Assembly: GCA_029204225.1 (NCBI GenBank)
Contig: MU832059.1
Coordinates: 1-64,000 of the forward strand
Reading direction: 5' to 3'
Source: Diphasiastrum complanatum
Lineage: Eukaryota > Streptophyta > Lycopodiopsida > Lycopodiales > Lycopodiaceae
DNA: 64,000 bases
This document shows, one piece after another, positions 54,060 to 64,000 of this stretch. Each line of letters opens with the position of its first letter. Position 1 is the first letter of the stretch. A program made the translations under genes and the position numbers. The notes under the pieces are model-generated. The model saw nothing but the letters and a program-made list of their open reading frames with translations. It had not been told where the DNA came from and made no database searches.

Positions 54060-54834
54060 TGTCGCGGAAGTTTTTTCTTGTTTCGTGTTTGTCCTCTCTT
54101 TTGATTCGTGAACAATTTTCTGTCTTTGAATTTTCTTATCGTGTGGAAGCTCTTATGGGATCCCAAACACTCGACTACGCATCACAGAACATATTTTATT
54201 CTAGCAATCAAGAGACACAGCACAAGGCCAAGAGATACATGAAATAGAGCGACTGCATTGTCAGTTTGGTTTTAGAGCGAGATCGTCCGTGTCTCGCTCG
54301 TTGGTGGATTGACTCTCTGCTCTTTCGCTGTGTTCAGCTCGTTGGTAGACTTTCATGCACAACTATGGTACTTTTGCTTTCTTACTATATTCGCTATGTC
54401 TCTCTTTGTTTCTTACAGGTCTCTGTATTCACTATCTCTCTTCTTTTTTCCTTCTTGGTTATGATCCAGAGAGAATCGTTTATACCTCCACTGTGTGGAG
54501 TTTACAAGATAGCTAAACGTAGAATCACAAGACTAGTTAACGCTAATCAACTAGTTAGTTAGTCTCCATCGTTGCTATTCGTTTCAGCTGGGCATGAAGC
54601 CCGTTGAGCTACCAGTTGATAGCGCGAAGGATTTCTCTTCGTTTCTTTTCGTAGTTTTCGTTCTACGTCCCTTTTGCGGTTTGCGATCCTGGAGGTGTCT
54701 TTACAGTTTGTGATTGATTTGCGAATCGTTCGTGCTTCAAGTCAAAGACATGTTGACTATCGTGAATTGTTCTCATTCGACCTTTGTTCTTGTTCGTGCC
54801 ATGACAAAGTTGTAGGAGTTCACCATTTCTGACA
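54060..54834 (-). mobile_element. Copia Y 5' LTR
   Basis: 775 bp, TGTCAGAAATGG to CCGCGACA on the minus strand, followed on the plus strand by the target duplication AAAAG. Confidence 0.9.
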
Positions 54835-55120
54835 AAAAGCCGACATTGTCGCAAAAATTGTCGCAAAAAGCTGACACTATCGCATTTCAGAAAATGCGAA
54901 AAAACAGACACTGTCGCTAAAAATTGAATTTGTGAACTATGTGAAAGTTTTGTTTTTTGGAAAAAGCTGACACTGTTGCTTTTTGAAAAAAGCTGACACT
55001 GTTGTTTTTCGGTTAAAAGCCGACATTGTGTAAAAGATAGTTCATTTCTGAGACTGTAGTGACAATTAGAGTATTTTTGCAGACTGTTACGACACTTAGT
55101 GTATTTTTGCGAATTGTTCG
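54835..55120 (-). mobile_element. X-family LTR, right part
   Basis: Continues the minus X LTR after Y, with the TGTCG cluster and GTGTCGTAACAGTCTGC-like words (reverse of 20205-20285). Similarity to the plus X LTR fades near 55105, so the true outer edge is not located. Confidence 0.65.
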
Positions 55121-55463
55121 CGACACTCGTCTCTTCGCGACATTTTTGTCTTTCGCAAATTGTTTGCGACAGATGACAAATTTGAGCTAGAAGAAGAAAT
55201 TCAAAATTTTTTGTGCACTGTTCGCGACAGTTTCGTGACAAGTGAGCTTGAAGAAGAATCAAGAAGATTTCGCAAATTGTTCACAACAATTTCGTGACAT
55301 CTGAGATTTGAACAAAAAACAAAATATTTCGTGTTCACAAATCTTTCGAGCTTCAGCAAGAGAAAAACCATGAGCTTCTACAAAAAACTGTTTCGCAAAT
55401 CTTTCATGAATCTTTCGAGTTGACTACAAGTCAAATTTTGCAAATCCTTTGAGGTTGATCACT
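55121..55463. other. Unassigned, rich in TTCGCAAA and TTCGCGAC words
   Basis: Repeated TTCGCAAATTGTTCGCGACA-like phrases on the plus strand. They could be a variant outer end of the X LTR or leader of the next element. No coding motif. Confidence 0.35.
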
Positions 55464-55619
55464 AATAAAAATGTTTCGAGTTCGCGTTCATTTCTTTCTA
55501 ATCCTTTGTCAAGTAAACTGCGCACTTTGTTAGTAGAATTGAATAAAAATGTTTCAAGTTTGCGTTCATTTCTTTCTAATCCTTTGTCAAGTAAACTGCG
55601 CACTTTGTTAGTAGAATTA
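55464..55619 (+). repeat. 78-bp tandem repeat, two copies
   Basis: Copies start at 55464 and 55542 and are nearly identical. As 78 is a multiple of three, the plus-strand frame reads the same 26-residue unit twice (NKNVSS, then RSFLSNPLSSKLRTLLVEL). It may be the leader or gag start of the following element. Confidence 0.9.
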
Positions 55620-55635
55620 AGATCTGTCTGATCAG

Positions 55636-56276
55636 TTGTTCTACACTTTTGTCAAATTGAGTAATATCAAAATGGCAAAAGACGAACATGTACAAGACTA
55701 TATCGAGCATTTTAAATGTTTAAAAGGTCAAGTACAAGAGCAGCCCATCGATGCTCTATGTTTGATGCCATACAGGAGGAAGATGAAGGATCCGATGTTA
55801 ACAAATCTAGGGAATGGAAAGCACATCGTGCTATTGTCCATGAATCGAAGCTGAATGAGGATACCTAATATCAGCTTTGGAAATCACACTTAACCAGCAA
55901 CACCACATGCAAAATGAAAAACTCACTAAGGAGCTTCGAGACAACTTGACGTCTATCCAAAGCCATATGCCTGGTCAGATACCACCTGCACATGTACCTT
56001 CTAGACGACAAAATATCTGGTGCCCATACTATCGGGCTACACGTCCTCCTAATGATTGCCCTTCTTATTAGTCTTTTCAAGCCAATTTCAGACAACATTA
56101 TGAAGAACAACCATCCCAACTCTGGACAATCCTTGCCTTATCATGAACATCATCCGGAAGGTCCAAAAATCCTAGCCATCCAAGATGGATATGCAATTCA
56201 ACAAGGGCCGATGAACAACAGATGCTTCATCTGTGGTGAACTAGGCCACTTTATGGTTGATTGTACGTCAAAATAA
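55636..56276 (+). pseudogene. Gypsy-like gag remnant
   Basis: First frame: KMAKDEHVQDYIEHFKCLKG, typical of the retrotransposon gag core. Later frames: a decayed first finger WCPYYRATRPPNDCPSY and an intact zinc knuckle CFICGELGHFMVDC (near 56224-56265). Plus strand, frameshifted throughout. Confidence 0.6.
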
Positions 56277-56282
56277 AATACC

Positions 56283-57480
56283 ATGCCGAATGCCCCGACT
56301 GTGTTAGAAAACACAGTCTCAAAGACTGTCCGAAACAACCCAGTAAGATCCAACCTACTCGCCATGCCCGTTACGAATCCGATTAGAATCCCAACGATAA
56401 CACACCACGAGCACCATGGCAACCACCAACTAAACATGTTGCTGAATTGGGAAGCTCCTTGGAAACTTCTACATTACCCCGTGGTTATCCAGATCACTCA
56501 TGGCACAAAGACGTTATTACACGATATGAAATGTATCATTGTAGGCAGAAACTGAAATCGATATTTCATGATCCGCTACAATTTCCAACCAAGAGCAATC
56601 ACCCCAGTGAATTGAAATTTTCTTCTATCTTTTTGCATCCTCAAATATATATGTCTCTTCAGAAACTGCGAAGATTTCCAATGCATTATCCAAATTTGAT
56701 CATTTGGTCTCCCAAAAGCTGGCCATCAAGAACACCTATGAGAATTGGTAATCTATATAGAAATTCATTTTATGAATCTCCTGTTCAGAGGGGTACTCAG
56801 AAAATAATACCTTCTCGTTCCATGCATTTCAAGCTATATCTTCCATATATTCAGTCTCACCAATCCTACCTTGATTCTGACAAGGGCATGTCCGAGTTTT
56901 TCATTCACAATGGACAGTTGCAATTATCAAGGTGCCCTATCAATATTGATGAATGAAATTTTTGTTCCACATGCTGCTTTGCAAATATCACCTCTTTGTA
57001 AAGATGGTATATTATCTTGTTTCATTTTTATATGATTCACTTTTTCTGTGTTTCCTTCACATGTTATTTTCTTGTAATTGCATGTTTTTTTTTTGGATTT
57101 CCTTCTCTTTCACGAGGGTTAACCATTGAACGAAAGTCATCTTTGTAGAATATCTCAAGAATACATTTTCTATTCATCTATCCATCTCCAGATCACCTTA
57201 TAGTGAGTTTAGGATTTTCTGTGCATATTGCAAACTTGAGAAATCCATGTCACTTCATAGTGTATTCTGCATCTCATTGCCATATTAGATTTCAAGTCAA
57301 CTACAACTAGATTGAGACAAATTTCTTTCAAATTTGTTCAATCTTCAATCTAGTCGCATGTTCAATGTGTTTCAACTGCATGTTCCAAACGACGATCTAA
57401 CCTTGTGCATGTCGGATACCAGCAACGACATCCCCACCAACAAATTTTGGGGGGCAGAGGGGAGAATGGATTTGCAAGCA
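56283..57480 (+). other. Unassigned, likely 3' part of same remnant
   Basis: Two overlapping frames (56283-56555 and 56447-56956, the latter 169 codons) have no recognised domain. Long purine runs ending GGGGGGCAGAGGGGAGAATG (near 57452-57471) look like a polypurine tract, which would mean that the protease-RT-integrase block of the element is deleted. Confidence 0.35.
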
Positions 57481-57734
57481 TCTACTGAAGTGTGGAAATA
57501 TGCAAAATTGGACCAAGAATGGATCCTAAAATAATCCACAAGAGTGATTGGATGCTAGATACAATTAGGGAATTCATTCCCCATACCCCTCCTCCTGCCC
57601 TCACAGACCTTCATACCTGGACCACATACGCCAGTACCTTATATACTATTCCCACAGACAAGCCAGATTTAGACCAATCTAGATCAAATTTAGATGAGAA
57701 AATCTAACAAGAACAATCATAAATGAATGGGAAT

Positions 57735-57955
57735 TGTACTTGCTGGTTTCACATGTGTGAAACCTGTCAGAGTACGGACTCTAGCCTGAAATTAAAGTAC
57801 AATATGATAGGAACTCAAAACTATTAAGAAAAATCAAGACAAATGATGAAATTGACAAGAATTGCCTCCAAAACCAAGATTGGTGTTGCTTGTTTGATTA
57901 TGGCCAAATGTGGCTCTATATATACAAAAAGTGGGAGCTCATGGTACTGAGTGTG
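57735..57955 (-). mobile_element. LTR L fragment (minus)
   Basis: Reverse complement of 25000-25245 (TTTTGGAGGCAATTCTTGTC and the GAGCTCCCACTTTTTG/TATATATA promoter core), with the shared module TCCGTACT (57771-57778, minus) and CACATGTGTG at 57750-57759. It carries only one copy of the 436-bp unit, in part. Confidence 0.7.
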
Positions 57956-57989
57956 AAGATTAGCCAATGAGCTTGATGTTGATTCGAAA

Positions 57990-58421
57990 TCACCATATCC
58001 ATGATAGTGCTTCTTTGATGTTGACATCTTTGATGAACTTGAGAGCTTTGCACCATCCTAGCACCTCCAAAATTGATTCCTTCCAAATTTCATGTAGATG
58101 CTTGACCTTGAGGCTTGTTCCTTCTTCATGTGCATGCTCCTCCATGAGAAAATACAAATTTCTTCTTGAATTATTAAGATCACAAAGATCACATGAGATA
58201 TGCTCCTCTTTCCCTTGAAATGTGAGCCACATGGGCACAACCATGTTTCTTGAGTTTCTTTTTGGAATCACAACTTGAGAAGGTCTCTCCTCCTCAATCC
58301 TTGGCATACTTGAACCTTGAGAAGGACTCTCCTCCTCAATCCTTGGCACACTTGAACCTTGAGATGACTCCTTAAGATCCTCTTCATGATGTTCCTTCTC
58401 GATGAAATCCGAGACCTCCAT
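57990..58421 (-). pseudogene. Copia integrase-RT linker
   Basis: 143-codon frame with FIEKEHHEEDLKESSQGSS, a 14-residue unit repeated twice (SQGSSVPRIEEESP and SQGSSMPRIEEERP, DNA period 42 bp at 58279 and 58321), then IPKRNSRNMVVPMWLTFQGK, which matches TPRRSSRAKVEPSRLTYQGK of Z. No catalytic part. Confidence 0.6.
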
Positions 58422-58519
58422 GTCTCATAATGATCACAACAACTATGACCATACAATATGCACTTCCTATGATTATCAAGATTACTTATGCTAGAAACAT
58501 AAGTCCAAAAATCACCATA

Positions 58520-58750
58520 ACTTGGCATGATTTTTCTAATAATGAAATCAAAAGGTATTTCCATCTCAATAAGGCTAACTACTTGCTTATGGATATAAGT
58601 GTCCATTTTGGATGCTTCACTTATTCTCATAAGAAGTTTACAACTTGCCTTTAAGATTGAAAACTTACAATTTTCATCTTTATGAATGAATACATCATTC
58701 ATGATCTTATTGAAACCAAAAGAATTTACAATATGAAGACATTTCCATTT
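58520..58750 (-). repeat. Block shared with 27300-27545 (plus)
   Basis: Second copy of the roughly 240-bp block. It lies upstream of the linker frame, inside a 178-codon minus ORF (58268-58804) that mixes this block with the linker in another frame. Confidence 0.65.
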
Positions 58751-58799
58751 CCTTGACTTCCTCTCTGTGAAAAAAGTGGATCTTGAATGGATCCATACC

Positions 58800-59428
58800 C
58801 CCAAAATACTTGGCTAAGATCTTTGCACAACAAGTTACAAAAGCTAGAAATGGCAAAGCATCCTAATGCTACCTTTGATACACATGAACTTGACAAAGCA
58901 TTCAAGAGACAAAAGAAACTAATAAAAAGTACTAATGGCAGTCAAAAATAGCAGCAAACAGGGCTCCCAACAACAGCCTTCCACTTTTGAAAACCTCTTA
59001 AGATCATACACAAAAGCTTGAAGACAATACACAAAGCAATGCTCTCAATGGAGGAAGAAACTGTGACAATGATCTATTGATCTCTCTCAACAATACAATA
59101 AGTTTTCCCAAACTGTTCTCCATGAATTTCAGCCTAATATAGGTGAGAGAGATGACTCTCTCTCCTCTTTCTAGAACTAAGGACCCAATTTTAGGGCACC
59201 AACAGCTTAAAATAGCCAATTTTGGCCTATATGTCCAAATAACATGATTTTGGTGTCATTTCAAAGGTCCTGAAGTTTGAGACTTCTTCAATATGAAATA
59301 TATACTAAAATAAAAGTATCTAGGCCTCTTTTACACGTGTGAAAGGTTAGATTCAAAACTATGTACAAAAACTGCCAATTTAGGCCTCAAACTAGCTAGG
59401 AAATGTTGACAATTTTCACACTCCCTCT
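58800..59428 (-). mobile_element. Copia-type 3' LTR
   Basis: On the minus strand GAAGAGGGAG (polypurine tract) precedes TGAAAATTGTCAAC at about 59428. The LTR has ACACGTGTGAAAGG mirrored at 59333-59346. The inner edge near 58800 is approximate. It belongs to the derivative described at 59589-61085. Confidence 0.5.
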
Positions 59429-59588
59429 TCAACTTAACTTGCTAGTTTTACAACACTACTTTGCTCCAATCTAAGAATGATCTCCATCATGATAATAGAT
59501 CTCTTCTCAAGTGTTCTAATATGTACAATATGAAATACAACATAATTGATATAGATAATAGTGTCCATATAGGATGCTTCACTATTTC

Positions 59589-60611
59589 TTACATCAATTT
59601 ACATAGAATGGTGAACAAGATACATGTAAAAGAACATAGAATTATAATGAAAGGATTCCTCCATGTATCCACCTTTGAATTCTTTGTAAAACGGCAGCAA
59701 ACAAGTTTTAAGTGAAAGTAACCAACAAGTGTTTGTCTGCCTCCTCCACATTCCACTATGCCCATAGTGAATGCACCATGTATCTCCATGAATGAACCTC
59801 CATCACCACCTTGCCTTTGTAGATTTCCAATCCATGAAAGCCCTTGAGTGAATGAATGCCAAAATGATGTGTTATCTGCTCTATTCGAATGAGCAAAACC
59901 TAAACTTAGTATACTTGAAGTATCTCCAGAAGATTTGCATACAACCCTTGATCCTACATTGTGAACAATCTGCCAATTTGCCAACACTAGGATGCTAGAT
60001 TTTGAACTTTGCTCTAAAGTAAACATATTGACCACTTCAATATCCTTCAATATTTGAATAAATGCTTGTACTTGATCATAAAATCCAGCAGTGATAACTA
60101 TTCCATCTCCAAGATCCAAAGGATGCAAAACTATGGAACTAGTTTCATTGAATTTTGACAATTCCAACACATTGACATGACAATGTTCATACGTTGCATA
60201 ATAAGAAATAGAAGAATCTCGAACAGTAGAAGCCATGAAAAGAATACATAGTACCTTCAACATAAGAATGATTGAAGTACTTTTTCTTGTCAAACCTGGA
60301 CTTCTAATCAATGATATAGGTAATGATAATGAACCCTCACTATCATTCACAAAAGCATCATTCAAAGTACATCCTACTTTGAACACTTCACATTCATCTC
60401 TCCCTTTCCACTTGAGATCTTCCTCACCAAGTCTCATGATAGAACCTTTTGATCTACTTTCTTTATGAATACATGTGACACCACTTGTTGCACAAATGAC
60501 TTTCTTGGAATCATCACACAAAGATGCAAAAGAAACTTTTTCTTCAATCATGCTCAAAGCACCATCTTTTTCCAAATGAGTAAATAAGTCATTAGCAACA
60601 ACCATTTCCAA
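59589..60611 (-). CDS. Unrecognised 340-codon ORF in copia derivative
   Basis: Longest minus-strand frame of the right-hand third. I recognise no domain. Visible features: an N-terminal acidic part (ANDLFTHLEKDGALSMIEEK), a hydrophobic segment (SIILMLKVLCILFMAS) in the middle, a Gly-rich C-terminal part (GNLQRQGGDGGSFMEIHGAF) and a hydrophobic tail (IIILCSFTCILFTILC). It lies where integrase, RT and RNase H should be, between a pre-integrase piece (61085) and a polypurine tract and LTR (59428). The ORF may be captured host sequence or anciently rearranged retroelement. The Met start is not secure: the frame upstream is open back to about 60660. Confidence 0.4.
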   Translation of the reverse strand: MEMVVANDLFTHLEKDGALSMIEEKVSFASLCDDSKKVICATSGVTCIHKESRSKGSIMRLGEEDLKWKGRDECEVFKVGCTLNDAFVNDSEGSLSLPISLIRSPGLTRKSTSIILMLKVLCILFMASTVRDSSISYYATYEHCHVNVLELSKFNETSSIVLHPLDLGDGIVITAGFYDQVQAFIQILKDIEVVNMFTLEQSSKSSILVLANWQIVHNVGSRVVCKSSGDTSSILSLGFAHSNRADNTSFWHSFTQGLSWIGNLQRQGGDGGSFMEIHGAFTMGIVECGGGRQTLVGYFHLKLVCCRFTKNSKVDTWRNPFIIILCSFTCILFTILCKLM

Positions 60612-60671
60612 AGAAGAGTTTCCATCACCTCCATTGATGAAGTTAGATCTCTTCTTACCTTTTTCATTTTT

Positions 60672-61085
60672 TCACTTGCCATGTAGTTCCTTTGAAGAGC
60701 CACCAAGACTTGGAAATCTATGAGTAGAAGAGTTCAGACATGATACTAATTTAGCACCACATGACTCCATTTGACTAGTAGGTAGCACTAGTCCATCTTC
60801 AAGATACAATGGATCCAAAACATTGATCATAGATTCATAAAAAGTTGCCAAGTTAGCACAACAATAATGATCTCCAAGAAGCTCATTAGATCTCAACCTA
60901 GATCTAGCATAAGGAAGCTCCTTAGATTTTGCATAAGATCTACCAATCTTATTGATGCTAGGAATTGACTTTTGAAAGTTGAGAGAACCACCAACATCCA
61001 TTTCATTCCTCTTGTTGGACATAGCAAATGCATCAAGCTTGTAAAGTCTACCTTGTCTATTGCCCCTAGCAAGTTTGGATCTCCA
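60672..61085 (-). pseudogene. Copia pre-integrase remnant joined to unknown sequence
   Basis: At the right edge the frame reads KLARGNRQGRLYKLDAFAMS, the copia pre-integrase motif (Z has KGTRLGKIYKLDAF). It then changes at once to sequence that I do not know (KIGRSYAKSKELPYARSRL, MINVLDPLYLEDGLVLP) for 116 codons to a stop at 60672, a short way upstream of the 340-codon ORF. Truncated at 61085. Confidence 0.55.
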
Positions 61086-61603
61086 AGCAGGTGAGTATTG
61101 ATTGTATTAACAAGCTTCGATCCAATGGGGAGGGGATTAAACTACGTAGTAGAGATGGAAATCTGAGCCAACTAAGGGTGTCAAGCTTAGTGTTGGATCT
61201 AAAGGTGGAGTGGCTTAGATTGAGGGGTGAGTTTCTTGCTTTTCTTCTTCTCTTTTTGGGTTTCTTTGTTTTGTTTTGATCCTTTCCTTGGATCTTGGTG
61301 GCTTATCTAGGCATCATTGGCTCTAGGTCTTCTCCTCTTCTTCTCAGGGGAGGTGAACAATGGAAAGGGAAACTACCTAATGGATCCTAATGATCTCTCT
61401 AAAGGGAATTTCTAACACCTATTTTACTTGAGTGTGGTTTGTGGATTAGTTTTAGAAACTATGGATGAAAGCAAGTGTTAATGATCATTCTTGATTGTGA
61501 TAGCATGATTAACAACAACAAAACAAGTATTCATCATCCACAATAAATCACACACAAGTAGAATAGGAGGGCTTCACACAATAAGCAAGAATGGAAGGAG
61601 AAG

Positions 61604-61605
<2 letters not shown>
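61086..61605. other. Unassigned sequence
   Basis: Plus-strand T/C-rich tracts near 61235-61350, and no transposon protein. Possibly a UTR-like piece of another element. Confidence 0.3.

Positions 61606-61686
<81 letters not shown>
61606..61686. repeat. (CT)40 microsatellite
   Basis: Uninterrupted CT run. The Arg-Glu ORF on the minus strand is an artefact of it. Confidence 0.98.
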
Positions 61687-61689
<3 letters not shown>

Positions 61690-62392
61690 TTGCAAAGTCC
61701 TTACAAAATGGTGTCACATGTCTCTTTATAGACAAACCTAGGGTTAGGGTTTTTGGTTCACCCAAAATCATGTGCCATAGGAACTTGACTTTATAAAAAG
61801 ATTCAAAACCAAAATGCATTTCAACTACTTGGGTCCTTTTTCACTTTAGGCCCATTAGAGGAATGATCTACTTCTACTTCTCACACCATAGGCTTACGAG
61901 TATAGTGCACCTTTTATGGATGTTTGACGTTACGTTCTAGGTAGATCTAAGTCTTTATGTCGACTTGACCATGCATTTATTCCCATCACCATAAAATATG
62001 GTGGTGAGGCGTTGGGCTTTGTCGACTTCTTTGGCATTGGTTGTCCAGGTAAATATAGACTCTGGAGCTCCTTATTGGTGATTTGTCGATGCTCTTTATC
62101 GTAGTTTGGTGGCTTGACTTCATTGCTTGATATCCATTATGCTCGTTTGATAGCCAGAATCAGTTAGATGAAACTTCACGAGTGTTGGATTTCTATCCTC
62201 TCCATCCCTATCTCTCTCTACTAATCTAGATCCATTCATTTTGTTGTTTTAAATATTCTTACAATCTGCATCGACATGTCCGACATCGAATTTTTTCTGA
62301 CAAATGGTTTTGAGCCCGACCTCGACATCAAAGTCTTCAATATCCACGTCATCGACTTCCTTGACATCGAAGTCTCTAACTTCGATGTCATT
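61687..62392. other. Unassigned, GACATCGA words near 62270-62390
   Basis: Possible LTR or 3' region of the gypsy element to the right. Several GACATCGA/CGACATCA words cluster at 62265-62395. No PBS, and no certain LTR edge. Confidence 0.35.
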
Positions 62393-63660
62393 TCAGTCTT
62401 TCCTTGTAAAGCATAACTGATTAATAACAGGTAAACAACTCAAAGCATCTGCTAGAGTATTTTGACTTCCTTTACAATAACATATAGAAAAGTCAAAGAT
62501 TTGCATCAGCTCAGCCCGTCTAGCTTGTCTCCCCTTTGAATTTGTAGCATCACAGAAATATCGAAGAGTCTGATAATCCATCAAAATCTCAAATCTGGCT
62601 CCATACAAATAATGCTGCCAAATTTCTAAGGCATGAATGATTGCAAACAGTTCCTTTTCATAGATACAATACCTAGATTGAGTAGAATTGAGTTGCTTGC
62701 TTTCATAAGCAATAGGATGTCCATCCTGCATCAAAACAACTCCAATAGCATAATCACTAGCATCGGTCCTAACACAAAAGTCTTATTAGGATCACCAATG
62801 ATTAGTATTGGTGCTGAAGTAACACTTTTCTTAAGCAAATCAAAACAATCATTTATATCCTCCATCCACTGCACTAGTTAACTCTTAGCCCTCCGACTTA
62901 GCTTCTAATAGCCTTTCAAGGCCCGGGTAAGAGAAAATGCCAATCGAGCAAGTATAAGTCGATGGAAAAATCTTACAAACAAAGAAAGACTTGATTTTCT
63001 TAATTGTGGTAAGAATAGGCCAATCAATAACCTTTTGGATATGACCAGGCTTGATCTCCACACCTCGTTCAAAAATCTTATGCCCCAAGTAGGACAATTC
63101 CTTAGCAAAAAATCACACTTAGACTCTTTGGCAAGGAGCTTTTCCCTCTTAACAATCCTAAGATCTCTTTATGTTCTGCCAAAATCTTACTGAACACTAA
63201 GATATCATCTAAGAATACCACTACGAATCTTCCCGAATATGACCTGAACAAATCGTTCATCATCTGTTGGAAAGTTGTCGGTGCATTGGTTAGACCAAAA
63301 GGCAACACCAAAAATTAGTAGTGTCCAAAGCGAGTTCGAAAACCCGTTTTTGGTATATCTTCTGTCCTAATGCGTATCTGATGGGATCCCAACCTTAGAT
63401 CTATCTTGGTATAGTACTCAACACCACCAAGATAATCTATTAGGTCATCCATCTGCGACAATGGATATCTATTCTTAACAGTTACCTTGTTCAATTTCTT
63501 ATAATCTACGCAAAACCTTATAGTCCTGTTCTTCTTGGCCACCAGAACCACTAGTGATGCCCAATAAGACTTACTAGGTTGTACCCACCCCTTCTTTAGG
63601 TCATCATGTAATTGCCTATTTACCTCGACCTCTTCTGATGCACTCATCCGATAAGGATGC
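62393..63660 (-). pseudogene. Ty3/gypsy RT and RNase H
   Basis: Right to left: RT fingers (GWVQPSKSYWASLVVLVAKK, FCVDYKKLNKVTVKNRYPL), palm with the first Asp (KIDLRLGSHQIRI), a TAA after RFGHY, then VLPFGLTNAPTTFQQMM and the active site FLDDILVFSK, a frameshift, YLGHKIFERGVEIKPG, the connection (DCFDLLKKSVTSAPILI) and RNase H (EKELFAIIHALEIWQHYL, ILMDYQTLRYF, GSQNTLADALS). Integrase is absent on the left. The region upstream (gag and protease) would lie right of 63660 and probably beyond the window. Confidence 0.85.
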
Positions 63661-64000
63661 TGTGTGTGATCGGAATTGAACCAGATATAAGTTCAATTTT
63701 ATGATTAACTATCCTTTCGGGTGGTAAACCTACTGGAAGGTCTATAAAAACATCATCCTTGCCTAGGGTTATTATAGGCTTCAAACTTTGTAGTCTTCTC
63801 ACTGGGTATATTCATGGCATTTATGTTAAGTTTATCATCATTGAAGCATATGAAATCATTTTGAAAACATAAATAAACTTTAAAATCAGATTTTTTCATT
63901 AATGAATTAAGTTCCCGTTTAGAATAAAAGATTAACATTTTTAGTGTTAACACTTAAACTAGCCTTGATCTTAATCAAAGAATCCTCATGCATAAAAGAT
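63661..64000 (-). other. Probable gypsy upstream region, unassigned
   Basis: Likely protease-RT spacer of the same gypsy element. A 66-codon minus ORF (63753-63953) has no motif I know. The window ends here. Confidence 0.35.

Larger units (their letters stand above)
43053..54834 (-). mobile_element. Copia element Y, inserted in X LTR
   Basis: Minus-strand copia bounded by the target duplication AAAAG (43048-43052 and 54835-54839). Right to left: 5' LTR 54060-54834, PBS 54048-54059, gag, two zinc knuckles, protease, integrase, RT, RNase H, polypurine tract near 49972-49985, and a 3' LTR. The 3' LTR is split by Z into 49360-49971 and 43053-43191. Full length in layout but with several stop codons. 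Confidence 0.92.

Noticed and set aside
58430-58654. Plus-strand frame with a gag-like LNKANYLLMDISV phrase
   Set aside because: It is antisense to the shared block, whose neighbouring linker domain is on the minus strand; the resemblance to a gag N-terminus is a short chance match.
61736-61754. CCTAGGGTTAGGGTTT, telomere-like
   Set aside because: Only about two units of the plant telomere motif; too short for an interstitial telomere and common by chance in LTR-type sequence.

Overview
The window is nuclear DNA of a land plant with a large, retrotransposon-filled genome. Evidence: Ty1/copia elements are primed from the plant initiator-Met tRNA site (TGGTATCAGAGC), there is a Ty3/gypsy chromovirus, an L1-type LINE remnant and long CT/CA microsatellites, base composition is AT-rich, and bacterial-style gene packing is absent. 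I cannot name the species.

Layout. 1-11 kb: the only sequence that looks like a host gene, a few possible plus-strand exons (best at 9675-10269), with a LINE remnant (2.8-3.5 kb) and a broken gypsy element (3.6-7.3 kb) between them. 11.5-14.1 kb: GC-rich hairpins, short tandem repeats and an LTR/PBS fragment. 14.7-17.3 kb: minus-strand copia G, degraded. 17.3-19.85 kb: G-poor, strand-asymmetric sequence with tandem repeats. 19.85-24.16 kb: copia X (LTR, PBS, gag, integrase, partial RT). 24.2-25.3 kb: LTR L with an internal 436-bp duplication. 25.3-34.5 kb: copia O, into whose RT/RNase H junction copia W is inserted (27762-33057, target duplication CTATT). 36-41 kb: copia scraps. 41.56 kb: a perfect 40-bp inverted repeat. 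42.1-55.1 kb: a three-layer nest. An X-family LTR (minus) was split by copia Y (minus, 43053-54834, target duplication AAAAG), and the 3' LTR of Y was split by copia Z (plus, 43192-49347). 55.5-57.5 kb: gag remnant of a gypsy-like element. 57.7-61.1 kb: minus-strand copia pieces, including a derivative whose integrase/RT region is replaced by an unrecognised 340-codon ORF. 62.4-63.7 kb: minus-strand gypsy RT-RNase H, probably continuing past the right edge.

Z is by far the youngest element: its two 682-bp LTRs differ at one base by eye. It still carries one in-frame TAG and one frameshift. No intact autonomous element and no complete host gene is visible, and I saw no RNA gene or CRISPR array. 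The most unusual observations are a PBS copy left outside the 3' LTR of Z with no target duplication, the perfect 40-bp foldback, the gutted copia derivative with its own ORF, and a CCGTACT plus CACRTGTG module shared by the LTRs of several copia families.
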